Below, piece after piece: positions 16,586 through 24,565 of a stretch of DNA of 64,000 nucleotides. This stretch comes from Streptomyces akebiae. Lineage in GTDB: Bacteria > Actinomycetota > Actinomycetes > Streptomycetales > Streptomycetaceae. The stretch covers positions 558,001 through 622,000 of the forward strand of contig NZ_CP080647.1 of NCBI RefSeq assembly GCF_019599145.1. The letters are read 5' to 3'. The position numbers and the translations under genes were made by a program. Position 1 is the stretch's first letter; each line of letters opens with the position of its first letter. The notes beneath the pieces were generated by a model. It saw only the letters and a list, made by a program, of their open reading frames with translations. It had not been told where the DNA came from and did not search any database.

Positions 16586-17020
16586 TCAGAAGGCGTACAG
16601 CACGCTCGCGGCGGAGTCCTTCACACACTCGTTGGCGAAGGTGCGCTCGTACGCGACGCGCTTGCCCTGCCAGACACCGTGCACGGTGACGATCACCGGG
16701 TCGAACTGCTTGGTGCACATCGCCCCGGCGCTGCGGCTCAGGGCCTCGAAATCACCACCGCTGTCGCGGAGTTCGGCACAGGCGTCGGCGGGTGCCGGAT
16801 GGGTGCCGGCGGGCCTCGGCGCACAGCTCAGGGTGACAGCGCGCTCGGGGGTGACGGTGGCCGAGGTCTCGCCGTGGCCCACGGTCAGCACCAGGGCCGA
16901 CGGGGCGTAGAGCCCCTTCGCGGCGGGCTCGGGGGCCGCGAGCGCGGGCCCCGCGAGGGGACCGCAGACGGCGGCGGCCGTCAGGGTGAGAGTCGCTGCC
17001 AGGCGCGCGGTCTTCGGCAT
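16586..17020 (-). CDS. sti: SSI-family protease inhibitor (subtilisin/trypsin inhibitor-like), secreted
   Basis: A 144-residue precursor. The start is the ATG at 17020 (MPKTARL), which has AAGGA at 8 bp; the upstream ATG has no such site. The Sec signal ends near [11 protein letters not shown]. The mature part matches Streptomyces subtilisin inhibitors: [48 protein letters not shown]. It contains four cysteines for two disulfides. The reactive loop reads MCTKQFDP; aligning to the SSI pattern puts Lys at P1, predicting strong trypsin inhibition. These inhibitors control extracellular proteases around sporulation. No TTA codon was seen. Confidence 0.93.
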   Translation of the reverse strand: MPKTARLAATLTLTAAAVCGPLAGPALAAPEPAAKGLYAPSALVLTVGHGETSATVTPERAVTLSCAPRPAGTHPAPADACAELRDSGGDFEALSRSAGAMCTKQFDPVIVTVHGVWQGKRVAYERTFANECVKDSAASVLYAF

Positions 17021-17457
17021 GGTGTGCATCCTTCCGCTCTGCAGGAGTGCCCGGACGGCCCCGTCACATCGGTCGCGTGTACGAAGCCGGCCCGGACGGT
17101 GCCGGTTCGGCGAGCGCGAGTCTGCCGGGTCCCAGGCCGGAACACACATCGAACCCACAGGTTTCGGTAACTTTGAGTATTGAATCAGTGGCTAGAAGTC
17201 ACGGAATTCGAACATGCAAACCCCGATTCTGGGCGGTTCTCGATCGCCCCATGATCATGAATGGCCGGATCTCCACCGCTGGGCAATCGGCCTGAAACAT
17301 TCCGCTTCGGCCCGCGACAACCGCCCGAACGGCCCCCGAAGCGACCGGAGATGGCGGACGATTCATCCATCGGGCCTGCGAAGAATGGACGAAGCGCCCT
17401 CTGGTCACCGGTCGGCACGCACCCGTACCGTCACCTCGCCCGAAGCTCCGCCTCTCC

Positions 17458-17487
17458 GGTCCACGCCGGTCCACGCCGGTCCACGCC
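17458..17487. repeat. three tandem copies of GGTCCACGCC
   Basis: Exact 10-bp triplication in the sti/lactate-monooxygenase intergenic region. It is not multiple-of-three phased with any gene. Role unknown. Confidence 0.85.
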
Positions 17488-17559
17488 GAAGCCTCCTCGT
17501 CCGCGAGGCGCTCGGAAGGTGGACGGCGCCCCTGCGGCTCGTCAGGATCGTCGGCGACA

Positions 17560-17594
17560 CGAGGCGTTGTCGGACGCGAGGCGTTGTCTACGGT
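17560..17594 (+). promoter_or_regulatory. promoter with duplicated 12-bp element before lactate monooxygenase
   Basis: CGAGGCGTTGTC occurs twice (17560-17571, 17577-17588) with a 17-bp period. TTGTCG (17567-17572) and TACGGT (17589-17594), 16 bp apart, form a plausible -35/-10 pair, giving a leader of about 12 nt before the ATG at 17613. The repeat overlapping both elements suggests a regulator site. Confidence 0.45.
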
Positions 17595-17612
17595 GAGGGG
17601 CAGGGCGGACGG

Positions 17613-18779
17613 ATGGCGAAGCACTGGGCGGACTTCCAGTACGAGATCTACCTGGGTGGGATGGGCGGGGCCGTGCCCCGGCTGCCCATGGACCTGACCC
17701 GGCTGGAGGAGCTGGCCGAGCACCGGCTCGGTGCCGGTCCGGTCGGCTACGTGGCGGGCAGCGCGGGGAACGGCAGCACGGCCCGCGCCAACCGGGAGGC
17801 CCTGGAGCGGCACCGGATCGTGCCCCGGCTGCTGCGGGACGTGGGCGAACGAGACCTGTCCGTGGAGGTGTTGGGCCGTGCGCTGCCGGCGCCGGTGGCG
17901 CTCGCCCCGGTCGGCGTACTGTCGATCGTGCACCCGGAGGCGGAGCCGGCTGCGGCGCGGGCGGCCGCCGCGCAGGGCGTGCCGTACATCCTGTCTTCGG
18001 CGTCCAGCACGCCCTTGGAGCAGGTCGCGGAAGCCATGGGCGACGCGGAACGCTGGTTCCAGCTGTACTGGGCGAAGGACCGTGAGGTCACCCGGAGCTT
18101 CCTGCAGCGGGCGAAGGCCGCCGGGTACTCCGTGCTCGTCGTCACCCTCGACACACCGTTGCTCGGTTGGCGGCCCCGCGATCTGGAGCGGGCGTATCTG
18201 CCGTTCCTGCACGGCGTCGGCACCGCCAACTACTTCTCCGACCCGGCGTTCCGAGCGGGACTCGCCAAACCGGTCCACGAGGATCCGAACGCGGCCGTGC
18301 TGCATTTCGCGGGGATGTTCGGCGACCCCGGGAAGACGTGGCCCGACCTCGCGTTCCTGCGTGAACACTGGGACGGGCCGATCGTGTTGAAGGGCGTGCT
18401 GCACCCCGACGACGCGCGGCTCGCCGCGGACGCGGGGATGGACGGGGTGGTCGTCTCCAACCACGGGGGGCGGCAGGTGGCGGGAGCTGTCGGGGCGGCG
18501 GACGCGCTGCCGGGGGTGGTCCGGGCCGTGGGTGATCGGCTGACGGTGCTCTTCGACAGCGGTGTGCGTACGGGCGACGACGTCTTCAAGGCGTTGGCGC
18601 TCGGGGCGGCCGCCGTGCTGCTGGGGCGGCCGTATGTGTACGGGCTGGCGCTCGACGGGCAGGCGGGGGTGGAGCATGTCATTCGGTGTCTGCTCGCCGA
18701 GTTGGATCTCACGTTGGCGTTGTCCGGACATCGGGGGCCGGGGACCGTGGATGCCGGCAGCCTGGTCGGGGGTGCCTGA
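17613..18779 (+). CDS. FMN-dependent alpha-hydroxy-acid oxidase family, lactate 2-monooxygenase-like
   Basis: 388 residues, the right size for lactate monooxygenase. The ATG at 17613 (MAKHWADFQYEIYLGGM) was chosen because the region before it is non-coding. The TIM-barrel family signature is complete: VGYVAGSAGNGSTARANREAL at the N-terminus, PYILSSASSTPLEQVAE, WFQLYW, substrate/FMN lysine in PIVLKGV, catalytic histidine in VVVSNHGGRQV, phosphate loop VLFDSGVRTGDD. The family oxidises L-2-hydroxy acids; in the monooxygenase type lactate becomes acetate and CO2. The exact substrate cannot be decided from sequence alone. It is followed by a long bidirectional hairpin. Confidence 0.85.
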   Translation: MAKHWADFQYEIYLGGMGGAVPRLPMDLTRLEELAEHRLGAGPVGYVAGSAGNGSTARANREALERHRIVPRLLRDVGERDLSVEVLGRALPAPVALAPVGVLSIVHPEAEPAAARAAAAQGVPYILSSASSTPLEQVAEAMGDAERWFQLYWAKDREVTRSFLQRAKAAGYSVLVVTLDTPLLGWRPRDLERAYLPFLHGVGTANYFSDPAFRAGLAKPVHEDPNAAVLHFAGMFGDPGKTWPDLAFLREHWDGPIVLKGVLHPDDARLAADAGMDGVVVSNHGGRQVAGAVGAADALPGVVRAVGDRLTVLFDSGVRTGDDVFKALALGAAAVLLGRPYVYGLALDGQAGVEHVIRCLLAELDLTLALSGHRGPGTVDAGSLVGGA

Positions 18780-18788
18780 CGCGGTTCC

Positions 18789-18886
18789 CGCGCGGTTCCC
18801 CGCGCCCCTGAGAGAAGCGGGGCTGCGCCCCGGCTTTCTTCAGGCCCGCAGGGCCTGTCGCTTTCAGGGGCGCGGGGAACCGCGCG
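18789..18886. terminator. long convergent terminator, 23-bp perfect inverted repeat with inner hairpins
   Basis: The arms 18789-18811 and 18864-18886 pair over 23 bp (core GCGCGGTTCCCCGCGCCCCT). The 52-bp interior holds two more hairpins (GCGGGGC/GCCCCGG-type and CAGGCCC/GGGCCTG). It lies between convergent genes. The outer arm is a word commonly dispersed in Streptomyces genomes. Confidence 0.8.
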
Positions 18887-18923
18887 ACCAGCCCCCACCC
18901 ACCCGCACCCGGACCACGACCTC

Positions 18924-20759
18924 CTACAGGCCTAGCCCCGTCAAGAGGGCCGGGACATCCACGGACGTCACCGGCGTCAGCGGCGGAACCGGCTCCGAAC
19001 CCCCGGCATCCCCGTCCTCACGCACCGACAGGACCGACCCACCCTGTTCCGCCTCGGCCTCCGGCGTGGCGAATGGCGACGGGGTGGCGGACTTCTCCGG
19101 ATCCGGGGCCGAGGTCGCGTCCTCGGCCTCCGGTTCCTCGGAGACCGGCTCGGTCTCGGGCGTGGGCGCCTCCGAGCCGGAGACCGAGAGGGACTCGGGG
19201 CTGGCGGTCACCCCGTCGGTGAGCCAGCGTTGCTTGGTGGAACTGTCCCGGACCTTGACGACGACGTCCTCCTTGGGCTCCGTGCCGATGGGGGCCATGG
19301 CGAGCCCCTCGCCCCACCTGGGCAGCAACTCGCCCTGGACGGTGAAGTCGTAGCGGACGTCGTCGCCCCGCTTGGAGTGCTCGTCCGCGCAGCCGCCGAG
19401 GACGACGACGCCGGCGTCCACCTGGGAGTCCAGGCACAGCTCGGGGTTGGCGACACTGCGCAGCAGACCGTCCTCCTCGTAGGACCACTTCTGGGTCCAG
19501 GCGGAGTCGCACACCGCGAGTTCGGTCGAGGCGCCCTTCACGGCCTTGCCGCCCGCGATGTCGAGGCACAGGTCGGCGGCCTGGTTGCGCAGCCGGGTCT
19601 GCTGGGGTGCCGTGGGACGTCCGGCAGAGGCCGGCGGAGTCGGCGAAGCACTGTCGCTGGTGGCCTCGTTGCCGGTGTCCGGCGCCGTGGCGACGCCCCC
19701 GGTGGCGCTGGTGGAGGCGGCGGGGTCGGCGCCGCTGCCGTCGTCCGAGAGGAACGCGGCGCCCAGGATCGCCGCGATCAGGGCGCCCGAGGAGACGCCG
19801 ACGGTGAGCAGGGCGCGGGGGTTGCGCGCTCCGGAGGTGATCCGGCGACGCTGCGCCGGGATCTGGGAGAGCAGACGGTGCCGGCCGCCGCTCCCGGGAC
19901 GTCTCGACGCGCCCTTCTGCGGCATCCGGCCGGGCCGGGAGTCGAGATAGCGCCGGGCGCCCCAGCCGAGGACGGCTTCGGCGATGACCCCGCCCAGTCC
20001 GCCCTCGAAATGGCTGAGTTGCTCGGCCGCGTAACGGCAGTAGCGGCACTCCAGCAGATGCTGCTGGACGTCCGGCAGCAGAGCGCCGCCGCGGCGAATG
20101 GGCACGTCCAGCAGTCGGTTGTAGAAGCGGCAATCCTTGGACGGCGCCAGTTCCCGATGGGCCCGGACGCAGCCCTCACGGAATTTGTCCCGTGCCTGCT
20201 CCAGGGTGGCGACCGCGCTGTCGGTGTCCAGCCCGAGTAGACCCGTGGGTATGGTTATCGTTTCGGCTTCTACTTCGGTGTGCCACAGCAGGCACTGGGC
20301 CACCGCCGGGAGGGCCTGGAATGAGCGCTCGATGAGCTTGCGGTTTTCGGGCGTCATCGACTTCGCCGCCCGCATACCGCGCCCGCCGGCGGGCTTGCGC
20401 AGATCCGGCAGCACGCCGGAGACGCCCCCTTCCGCGGACCACTCCTTGACGGTGTCGCGCGCGGCCACCAGCAGCCGGGGCCGCAGGGCGACACCCGACT
20501 CGCCCCGCATCAGCCCGTCGAGCACACGGTGGAAGGCGGTCGCGGTGACCATCGAGGCGACCTGAGACTGGGTGGCGAGGCAGATGACCGCGTAGTCGTG
20601 GGTCGGCTGCCAGTGCCGTGCCATCAACAGGGCGACGGGATCGCCGGTACCGCCCTCCGGCCAGCCCCTCAGCCGGGCGGCGAGAGTCTCGTCGGACTCT
20701 CCGGGCACCGGCCCGGGGGCGGGCGGAAACGTGGGGCGGGGAGGGTGGGGGGTGTGCAC
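18924..20759 (-). CDS. membrane protein: sigma-70-like region, zinc finger, TM helix, ricin-type lectin domain
   Basis: 611 residues from the GTG at 20759, which has GGAAGGA at 9 bp. Residues 15-90 resemble sigma-70 region 2 (ESDETLAARLRG, LLMARHWQPTHDYA), and about 150-220 resemble region 4 (LIERSFQALPAVAQCLLWHTEVEA), though the DNA-binding helix looks degenerate. A zinc-binding H234-x3-C238-x2-C241 (HLLECRYC) follows, as in anti-sigma factors. A single TM helix lies at about 313-335, then a Ser/Thr/Pro linker and a ricin B-like domain (AADLCLDIAGG, NPELCLDSQ, TKQRWLT). The C-terminal tail is acidic and Pro/Ser-rich. By topology the lectin half is outside. It may couple carbohydrate sensing to transcription; this is inference. 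Confidence 0.8.
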   Translation of the reverse strand: MHTPHPPRPTFPPAPGPVPGESDETLAARLRGWPEGGTGDPVALLMARHWQPTHDYAVICLATQSQVASMVTATAFHRVLDGLMRGESGVALRPRLLVAARDTVKEWSAEGGVSGVLPDLRKPAGGRGMRAAKSMTPENRKLIERSFQALPAVAQCLLWHTEVEAETITIPTGLLGLDTDSAVATLEQARDKFREGCVRAHRELAPSKDCRFYNRLLDVPIRRGGALLPDVQQHLLECRYCRYAAEQLSHFEGGLGGVIAEAVLGWGARRYLDSRPGRMPQKGASRRPGSGGRHRLLSQIPAQRRRITSGARNPRALLTVGVSSGALIAAILGAAFLSDDGSGADPAASTSATGGVATAPDTGNEATSDSASPTPPASAGRPTAPQQTRLRNQAADLCLDIAGGKAVKGASTELAVCDSAWTQKWSYEEDGLLRSVANPELCLDSQVDAGVVVLGGCADEHSKRGDDVRYDFTVQGELLPRWGEGLAMAPIGTEPKEDVVVKVRDSSTKQRWLTDGVTASPESLSVSGSEAPTPETEPVSEEPEAEDATSAPDPEKSATPSPFATPEAEAEQGGSVLSVREDGDAGGSEPVPPLTPVTSVDVPALLTGLGL

Positions 20760-21330
20760 AGAGCGGGTTCCTTCCAAGGCACAAGATGGCACACGGAGTT
20801 GTGGCCGCCGAAAAGGGCCCTGGATTGGTGCGTACCTTTTTGGCGGGCGCCGGGAAAGCGGCCGGGGACGGAGCCGCACGATGGCCGCCTTCCGTGAGCC
20901 TTTTGGGCCCTTCGGCGACCGGGAAAGCCAAATGGCCTTTCCGGCCGGGCCATTGCCCCTGCGCAGGAAGTTCACCCTTGCACAAGTTACTCATGACTAA
21001 CAAGGCACTTGTGCAACATCCGCATCACTAAAAGCAGGTCAGATGACCGGTACGAATCCTTCCGCTTCGCAGAACGAACCACTCCGGTTCCATAATGCTC
21101 AAGGCTTCAAGCACCCCGTGTGAATCGCACGCACACCACGGTGGCCCGCGCACGCTCCCGGCGCGCCGACGGTTCGGTGTTCACTGAAGCCGGCCACCTC
21201 GGAAGGCCCCGCGCGGAACGGCGGCTCTCCCGCGCGAAACGGCCGCCGACCTTGATCCTCCCGCCCTCGGTCGGCGGCCCCGGGGGAACACCTCCACTCG
21301 CTCCCGGAGGCTCCGGACTCTCCGGCCCGC
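20760..21330. other. 571-bp intergenic region upstream of the lectin-sigma protein
   Basis: No gene supported. From the lectin-sigma start outward it holds a leader of about 200 nt rich in short A/T runs (CCAAAAGG, CCAAAAAGG, GGAAAG/CTTTCC), a 10-bp perfect inverted repeat at 20978-21016, a GGTCA-GA-TGACC palindrome at 21037-21048, then unremarkable sequence to the toxin stop. The likely promoter lies between 20980 and 21060. Confidence 0.5.
20978..21016. promoter_or_regulatory. 10-bp perfect inverted repeat TTGCACAAGT / ACTTGTGCAA
   Basis: Arms at 20978-20987 and 21007-21016 are separated by 19 bp, about two helical turns centre to centre plus one. They lie in an AT-rich island upstream of the lectin-sigma gene. 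Probably two operator half-sites or a pair of sites for one regulator. Confidence 0.5.
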
Positions 21331-21708
21331 TCAGATCTGCCAGGACCGCAGCCGGTCCGCCGCCCCGTAGACGTCGGTCTTCCCGGAGATCAGGTCGCGC
21401 GCGAGATCCACGAGGGCCCCGTACGGCGGATCGATGCCGACACCGCTGACGAACATGTACGCCACGGCCGTCGCGCAGGCGAAACGGGCGTTGGCGGCCG
21501 GCAGGGGCTTGAGCAGGGCGAGGGTGTGCAGCAGCGCCGCGGCCCGCCAGGCCGGGTCGGAGTCGACCCCGAGGCGCGGCGGGTCGACACGGTGCCGGGC
21601 CACGGCGGCGACGAGTGCCGAGAAGTCGTTGACAGTGGGCTGCTCGGGCATGACCTCTTCGTGTCGCTGGAGCAGCCAGGGCACGTCGATGTGGATCACG
21701 GGAGCCAT
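21331..21708 (-). CDS. Fic/Doc-like toxin with degenerate Fic motif
   Basis: A 125-residue protein following the Doc plan. The Fic helix reads KPLPAANARFACA where Doc has H-x-F-x-D-x-N-K-R: Lys67 replaces the catalytic His, Leu replaces Phe and Ala replaces the acidic residue, while Asn73 and Arg75 are kept. The preceding helix AWRAAALLHTLALL matches Doc. The start is 3 bp after the antitoxin stop, so translation is coupled. Without the histidine, AMP-transfer or phospho-transfer activity by the known mechanism is doubtful; it may be a divergent toxin class or use another chemistry. Confidence 0.75.
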   Translation of the reverse strand: MAPVIHIDVPWLLQRHEEVMPEQPTVNDFSALVAAVARHRVDPPRLGVDSDPAWRAAALLHTLALLKPLPAANARFACATAVAYMFVSGVGIDPPYGALVDLARDLISGKTDVYGAADRLRSWQI

Positions 21709-21711
21709 CGG

Positions 21712-21957
21712 TCAGACGGCCCGCCCCTCCGTCTTGGCGGCGGGTTCGTCGTCCGGGAAGGCGGCGGCGAACTCGTCGGCGTGCGCGGTGAAGAACTCCC
21801 GGAAGGCCTCCGCGCCCTCCTTCAGCGCCCGGTGCCGCACGATGTCGGCCGCGGCGGCCTCGCGCACGAGCGCCTTCATCGACGTACCGCGCTCCTTGGC
21901 CATCTGCCGCAGATCCTCGAGCTCGCGGTCGCTGAACTCCACATTCAGAGCTGGCAT
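21712..21957 (-). CDS. RHH-type antitoxin of the Fic/Doc-like pair
   Basis: 81 residues: LNVEFSDRELEDLRQMAKERG then TSMKALVREAAAADIV is a ribbon-helix-helix-like DNA-binding N-terminus, followed by an acidic C-terminal toxin-binding tail (FFTAHADEFAAAFPDDEP). It is first in the operon, with a palindromic operator overlapping the promoter 9-30 bp upstream, so autoregulation is expected. Confidence 0.8.
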   Translation of the reverse strand: MPALNVEFSDRELEDLRQMAKERGTSMKALVREAAAADIVRHRALKEGAEAFREFFTAHADEFAAAFPDDEPAAKTEGRAV

Positions 21958-21965
21958 GCGCCAAC

Positions 21966-21987
21966 GGTACCGCGAGGGTACTTACCC
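21966..21987. promoter_or_regulatory. palindromic operator of the toxin-antitoxin operon
   Basis: GGTACC at 21966-21971 and the palindrome GGGTACTTACCC at 21976-21987 lie immediately upstream of the antitoxin ATG, next to AT-rich AAATAAT that could be the -10. The repeated GGTAC words suit binding of a ribbon-helix-helix dimer pair. Confidence 0.5.
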
Positions 21988-22060
21988 GTAAATAATCGCA
22001 GGTCGGACATGATGGAGAGCGGTACCGAAGCGTGGTGGCGGCTGGTCCCCGACAGACACG

Positions 22061-22090
22061 GCGGCCGACGTCCCGGAGGACGTCGGCCGC
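22061..22090 (-). terminator. terminator after the GH9 gene
   Basis: GCGGCCGACGTCC and GGACGTCGGCCGC form a perfect 13-bp stem with a 4-nt loop, 20 bp past the GH9 stop. Confidence 0.75.
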
Positions 22091-22109
22091 ACGCGTGCCC
22101 GGTGGGGTG

Positions 22110-24353
22110 TCAGCTCTGGTCCGCGACGAACGACGCCATGCGTGCCAGCGCCGCGTTCCAGTTGATCGTGTGTTCGTTGGTCGACCAGGACTGGATGTCG
22201 TCGATGTAGCAGAACTGGCCGACGCAGCCCTGGAGTTTGCTCTGCGCGTAGGGGTCCTGGATGCTCGAGTTCGGGCCGCCCGCGAGGGTGCCCCTCGGGG
22301 GGTTGGGCTGGTCCGGGTCGAGCTGGTGGGCGTACCAGCGGCTGTGCTGGTTGCGGGCGTCGACCTCGCCGTAGCCGGTGACGTAGGAGATGTTGAGGGC
22401 GTTACGGCCGAAGAGGTAGTCCATGCTCTGGAGCGCGCCCTCACGGTACTTGGAGGCCCCGCTGATGTCGTAGGCCGTGGCGACGACGACCGCGTTGTTG
22501 AGGATCTGGTGGTTGGAGCCCCAGTCGTAGAGGTTGTTGTCGGGCGCGTACGGCATGCCGTACGGGTGGGCCTTCAGGGTGGCCAGGTAGCGGTCGGCGG
22601 CCTTGACCACGGACTGGCGGACCTTGTCGCGGCCGGGCAGCTTGTTCGGCACGGTCGCGAGGTCGAGGCGGCCGGCGGCGGCCGTGCGGGCCCAGTCGAA
22701 GCCGATGGGTCCGAAGATGTCGGCGGTGTGCACGGGTGAGGCGAGGACATGGTCCTCGAAGGCCTTCTCACCGGTGGTCAGGTACAACTGGGCGGCCGCC
22801 CAGTAGAACTCGTCGGTGACGTTGTTGTCGGAGTAGGTGCCCCCGCCGATGCCGTCGCTCTCGGAGGCGTACACGGCCGGGTGTTCCAGGGCCGCCGCCC
22901 ACGCCGTGCGGGCCGCGGTGAGGGCCTTCGCGGCGAAGGCGCGGTCGTGGGGGCGGTAGAGGCGGGCCGCCTGGGCGGCCGTCGCCGCCAGGTTCAGGGT
23001 GGCCGCCGTGCTCGGCGGGTGCAGTTCGCGCTTCTGCGGGTCGTCGGCGGGCATCAGCGGCAGGCCGGTCCACTGCTCGTCATGGATCTTGTGGTGGGCC
23101 ATGCCCGCCAGCGGCTCGCCCTGCGGCACCTGCATCTTCAGCAGGAAGTCCAGCTCCCAGCGGACCTCGTCCAGCAGGTCGGGCACCTTGTTGCCGCTCT
23201 CGGGAATGTTCAGCGAGCCGTCGCCGAGCTTTCCGGCCTTCCCGGTGCGGGCGTGCAGCGCGCGTTCGTAGGTGCTCAGCACCTCCCAGGTGGAGATGCC
23301 GCCGTTGACGACGTACTTGCCGTGGTCGCCCGCGTCGTACCAGCCGCCGGTGACGTCGAGCCGGTAGTCGCAGACGCCGGGCTGGCAGGGCACGTTCCCG
23401 TCGCCCTGGTTGGGTGCCACGTCGACATGGCCGGCGGCGCGGCCGTAGCCGGGGCGCAGGTCGTCGTCGATCGGGGTGCCGCTGCGCTGGGTGTAGTAGT
23501 ACTTCAGCGAGTCCAGGCGGAGGCGTTCGTAGGCGGCCGGGTCGATGTCGAAGGGGCGGCTGGTCTCGCCGTCGACGGCCAGGGTGAAGCCGGTGCCACG
23601 CACCCGGTAGGCGCCGAAGTCGATCGAGTGGACGTGCTGCCCGGAGGAGGCGTCGAGACCGCGCGGGGTGCTCCGCCCGTGGGCGACCACGGCCCCCGAG
23701 GCGTTCTTCAACTGCCAGGGCAGCCGCGCCGTCGCGTCGGTCACCAGGGTGGCGTTCTTGGGCCCGGCGGGCAGGTACGCCACCTGGTTGACCCGCACCC
23801 GGGGCCCGGTGTCCGGCTCGTACACCTCCGGCGGCACCCCGCCGAGCAGCGACACGTCGTCCATGCAGAACGTGAACGGGTCCGCGTTGCCGCCGACCTG
23901 GAAGCCCACCTGGCCCTGGGTGGTGTCGACGGGCGAGGTGAAGGTGTACGTGTAGGAGTCGCCCGAGACGTTCAGTTGCGGGCTGACCTCGAAGTAGGTG
24001 TCGTACGGGGCCACCGACAGGCCGACGATGGCCCGCAGGACGTTGCCCTGGGGCGTGCCGGAGGCGGAGAAGCTGAAGCGGTACGACTCGCCCTTGACCA
24101 GGGTGATGTCGTTCTGGCCGACGGCGGCGTCCCAGCGGTTGGTGGTACCGCCGGGGATCTCGGCGCAGAGGCGGCCGTCGGTGAGGCCGGCGGTGACGTT
24201 GCCGGTCGTCCACCAGGGCGCGGTGGTGGTGTCGAAGGCGCCGTTCTTGACCTGTTCGACCTCCTCGGCCTGAGCCGGGTCGGCGGGCAGCGCGGTGAGC
24301 GCGGCCGCGAGGAGGGTCGTCAGGGCGAGCAGGGTCGTTCTGTGTCGTTTCAC
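22110..24353 (-). CDS. secreted glycoside hydrolase family 9 endoglucanase with N-terminal CBM
   Basis: 747 residues from the GTG at 24353, with GAGGAG at 7 bp. A Sec signal ends at PADPAQAEE. Next is a CBM4/9-type module ([19 protein letters not shown] ... FCMDDVSLL), an Ig-like CelD-N domain ([11 protein letters not shown]), then a GH9 catalytic domain. The GH9 signature [13 protein letters not shown] supplies the catalytic base pair Asp340/Asp343; the proton donor is probably the Glu in [10 protein letters not shown] near the C-terminus. GH9 enzymes hydrolyse beta-1,4-glucan with inversion. A perfect CebR-type box lies 77 bp upstream, so induction by cello-oligosaccharides is likely. Confidence 0.92.
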   Translation of the reverse strand: MKRHRTTLLALTTLLAAALTALPADPAQAEEVEQVKNGAFDTTTAPWWTTGNVTAGLTDGRLCAEIPGGTTNRWDAAVGQNDITLVKGESYRFSFSASGTPQGNVLRAIVGLSVAPYDTYFEVSPQLNVSGDSYTYTFTSPVDTTQGQVGFQVGGNADPFTFCMDDVSLLGGVPPEVYEPDTGPRVRVNQVAYLPAGPKNATLVTDATARLPWQLKNASGAVVAHGRSTPRGLDASSGQHVHSIDFGAYRVRGTGFTLAVDGETSRPFDIDPAAYERLRLDSLKYYYTQRSGTPIDDDLRPGYGRAAGHVDVAPNQGDGNVPCQPGVCDYRLDVTGGWYDAGDHGKYVVNGGISTWEVLSTYERALHARTGKAGKLGDGSLNIPESGNKVPDLLDEVRWELDFLLKMQVPQGEPLAGMAHHKIHDEQWTGLPLMPADDPQKRELHPPSTAATLNLAATAAQAARLYRPHDRAFAAKALTAARTAWAAALEHPAVYASESDGIGGGTYSDNNVTDEFYWAAAQLYLTTGEKAFEDHVLASPVHTADIFGPIGFDWARTAAAGRLDLATVPNKLPGRDKVRQSVVKAADRYLATLKAHPYGMPYAPDNNLYDWGSNHQILNNAVVVATAYDISGASKYREGALQSMDYLFGRNALNISYVTGYGEVDARNQHSRWYAHQLDPDQPNPPRGTLAGGPNSSIQDPYAQSKLQGCVGQFCYIDDIQSWSTNEHTINWNAALARMASFVADQS

Positions 24354-24429
24354 GTCTGGGCTCCTCGGAGGAGGTGGGGGCGCAGTCGGTGACGGGTGGT
24401 GCGGGGTGGAGGGTGGGCGGGACAAGGCG

Positions 24430-24443
24430 TGGGAGCGCTCCCA
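24430..24443. promoter_or_regulatory. CebR-type operator upstream of GH9 gene
   Basis: TGGGAGCGCTCCCA is a perfect 14-bp palindrome identical to the consensus for the LacI-family cellobiose repressor CebR in Streptomyces. It lies 77-90 bp before the GTG, in the expected promoter region. Confidence 0.85.
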
Positions 24444-24489
24444 GATGCGGACGTTGGCCATGCTGTTAGAGACATGACAGCCCGTCAAC

Positions 24490-24522
24490 GGTCCGGACGG
24501 GACTGGTTTTCCCGTCCGGACC
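24490..24522 (-). terminator. terminator after the GH2 gene
   Basis: GGTCCGGACGGG and CCCGTCCGGACC form a perfect 12-bp stem with a 9-nt loop, 44 bp beyond the GH2 stop and upstream of the GH9 promoter; it separates the two minus-strand units. Confidence 0.75.
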
Positions 24523-24565
24523 TGAAGGGCTCCTCCCGGCCTCCCGGCCTCCCGGCGCCTCGCGG

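Larger units (their letters stand above)
17021..17612. other. 592-bp divergent intergenic region between sti and the lactate monooxygenase gene
   Basis: No convincing gene. It contains an AT-rich stretch near 17160-17215 that probably carries the sti promoter, a triple 10-bp repeat at 17458-17487, and a promoter with duplicated 12-mers at 17560-17594 for the plus-strand gene. Reading frames through it lack coding bias and ribosome sites. Confidence 0.6.

Noticed and set aside
20760..20975. 72-codon N-terminal extension of the lectin-sigma protein
   Set aside because: Arg/Pro-rich, lacks a ribosome site at its start, whereas the GTG at 20759 has GGAAGGA at 9 bp.
20760..20975. c-di-AMP (ydaO-type) riboswitch in the leader
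   Set aside because: The conserved core bases of that riboswitch were not found; only short hairpins and A runs are present.
22749..24392. 547-codon plus-strand open frame
   Set aside because: Antisense of the GH9 gene; Val/Gly-rich, no recognisable motif.
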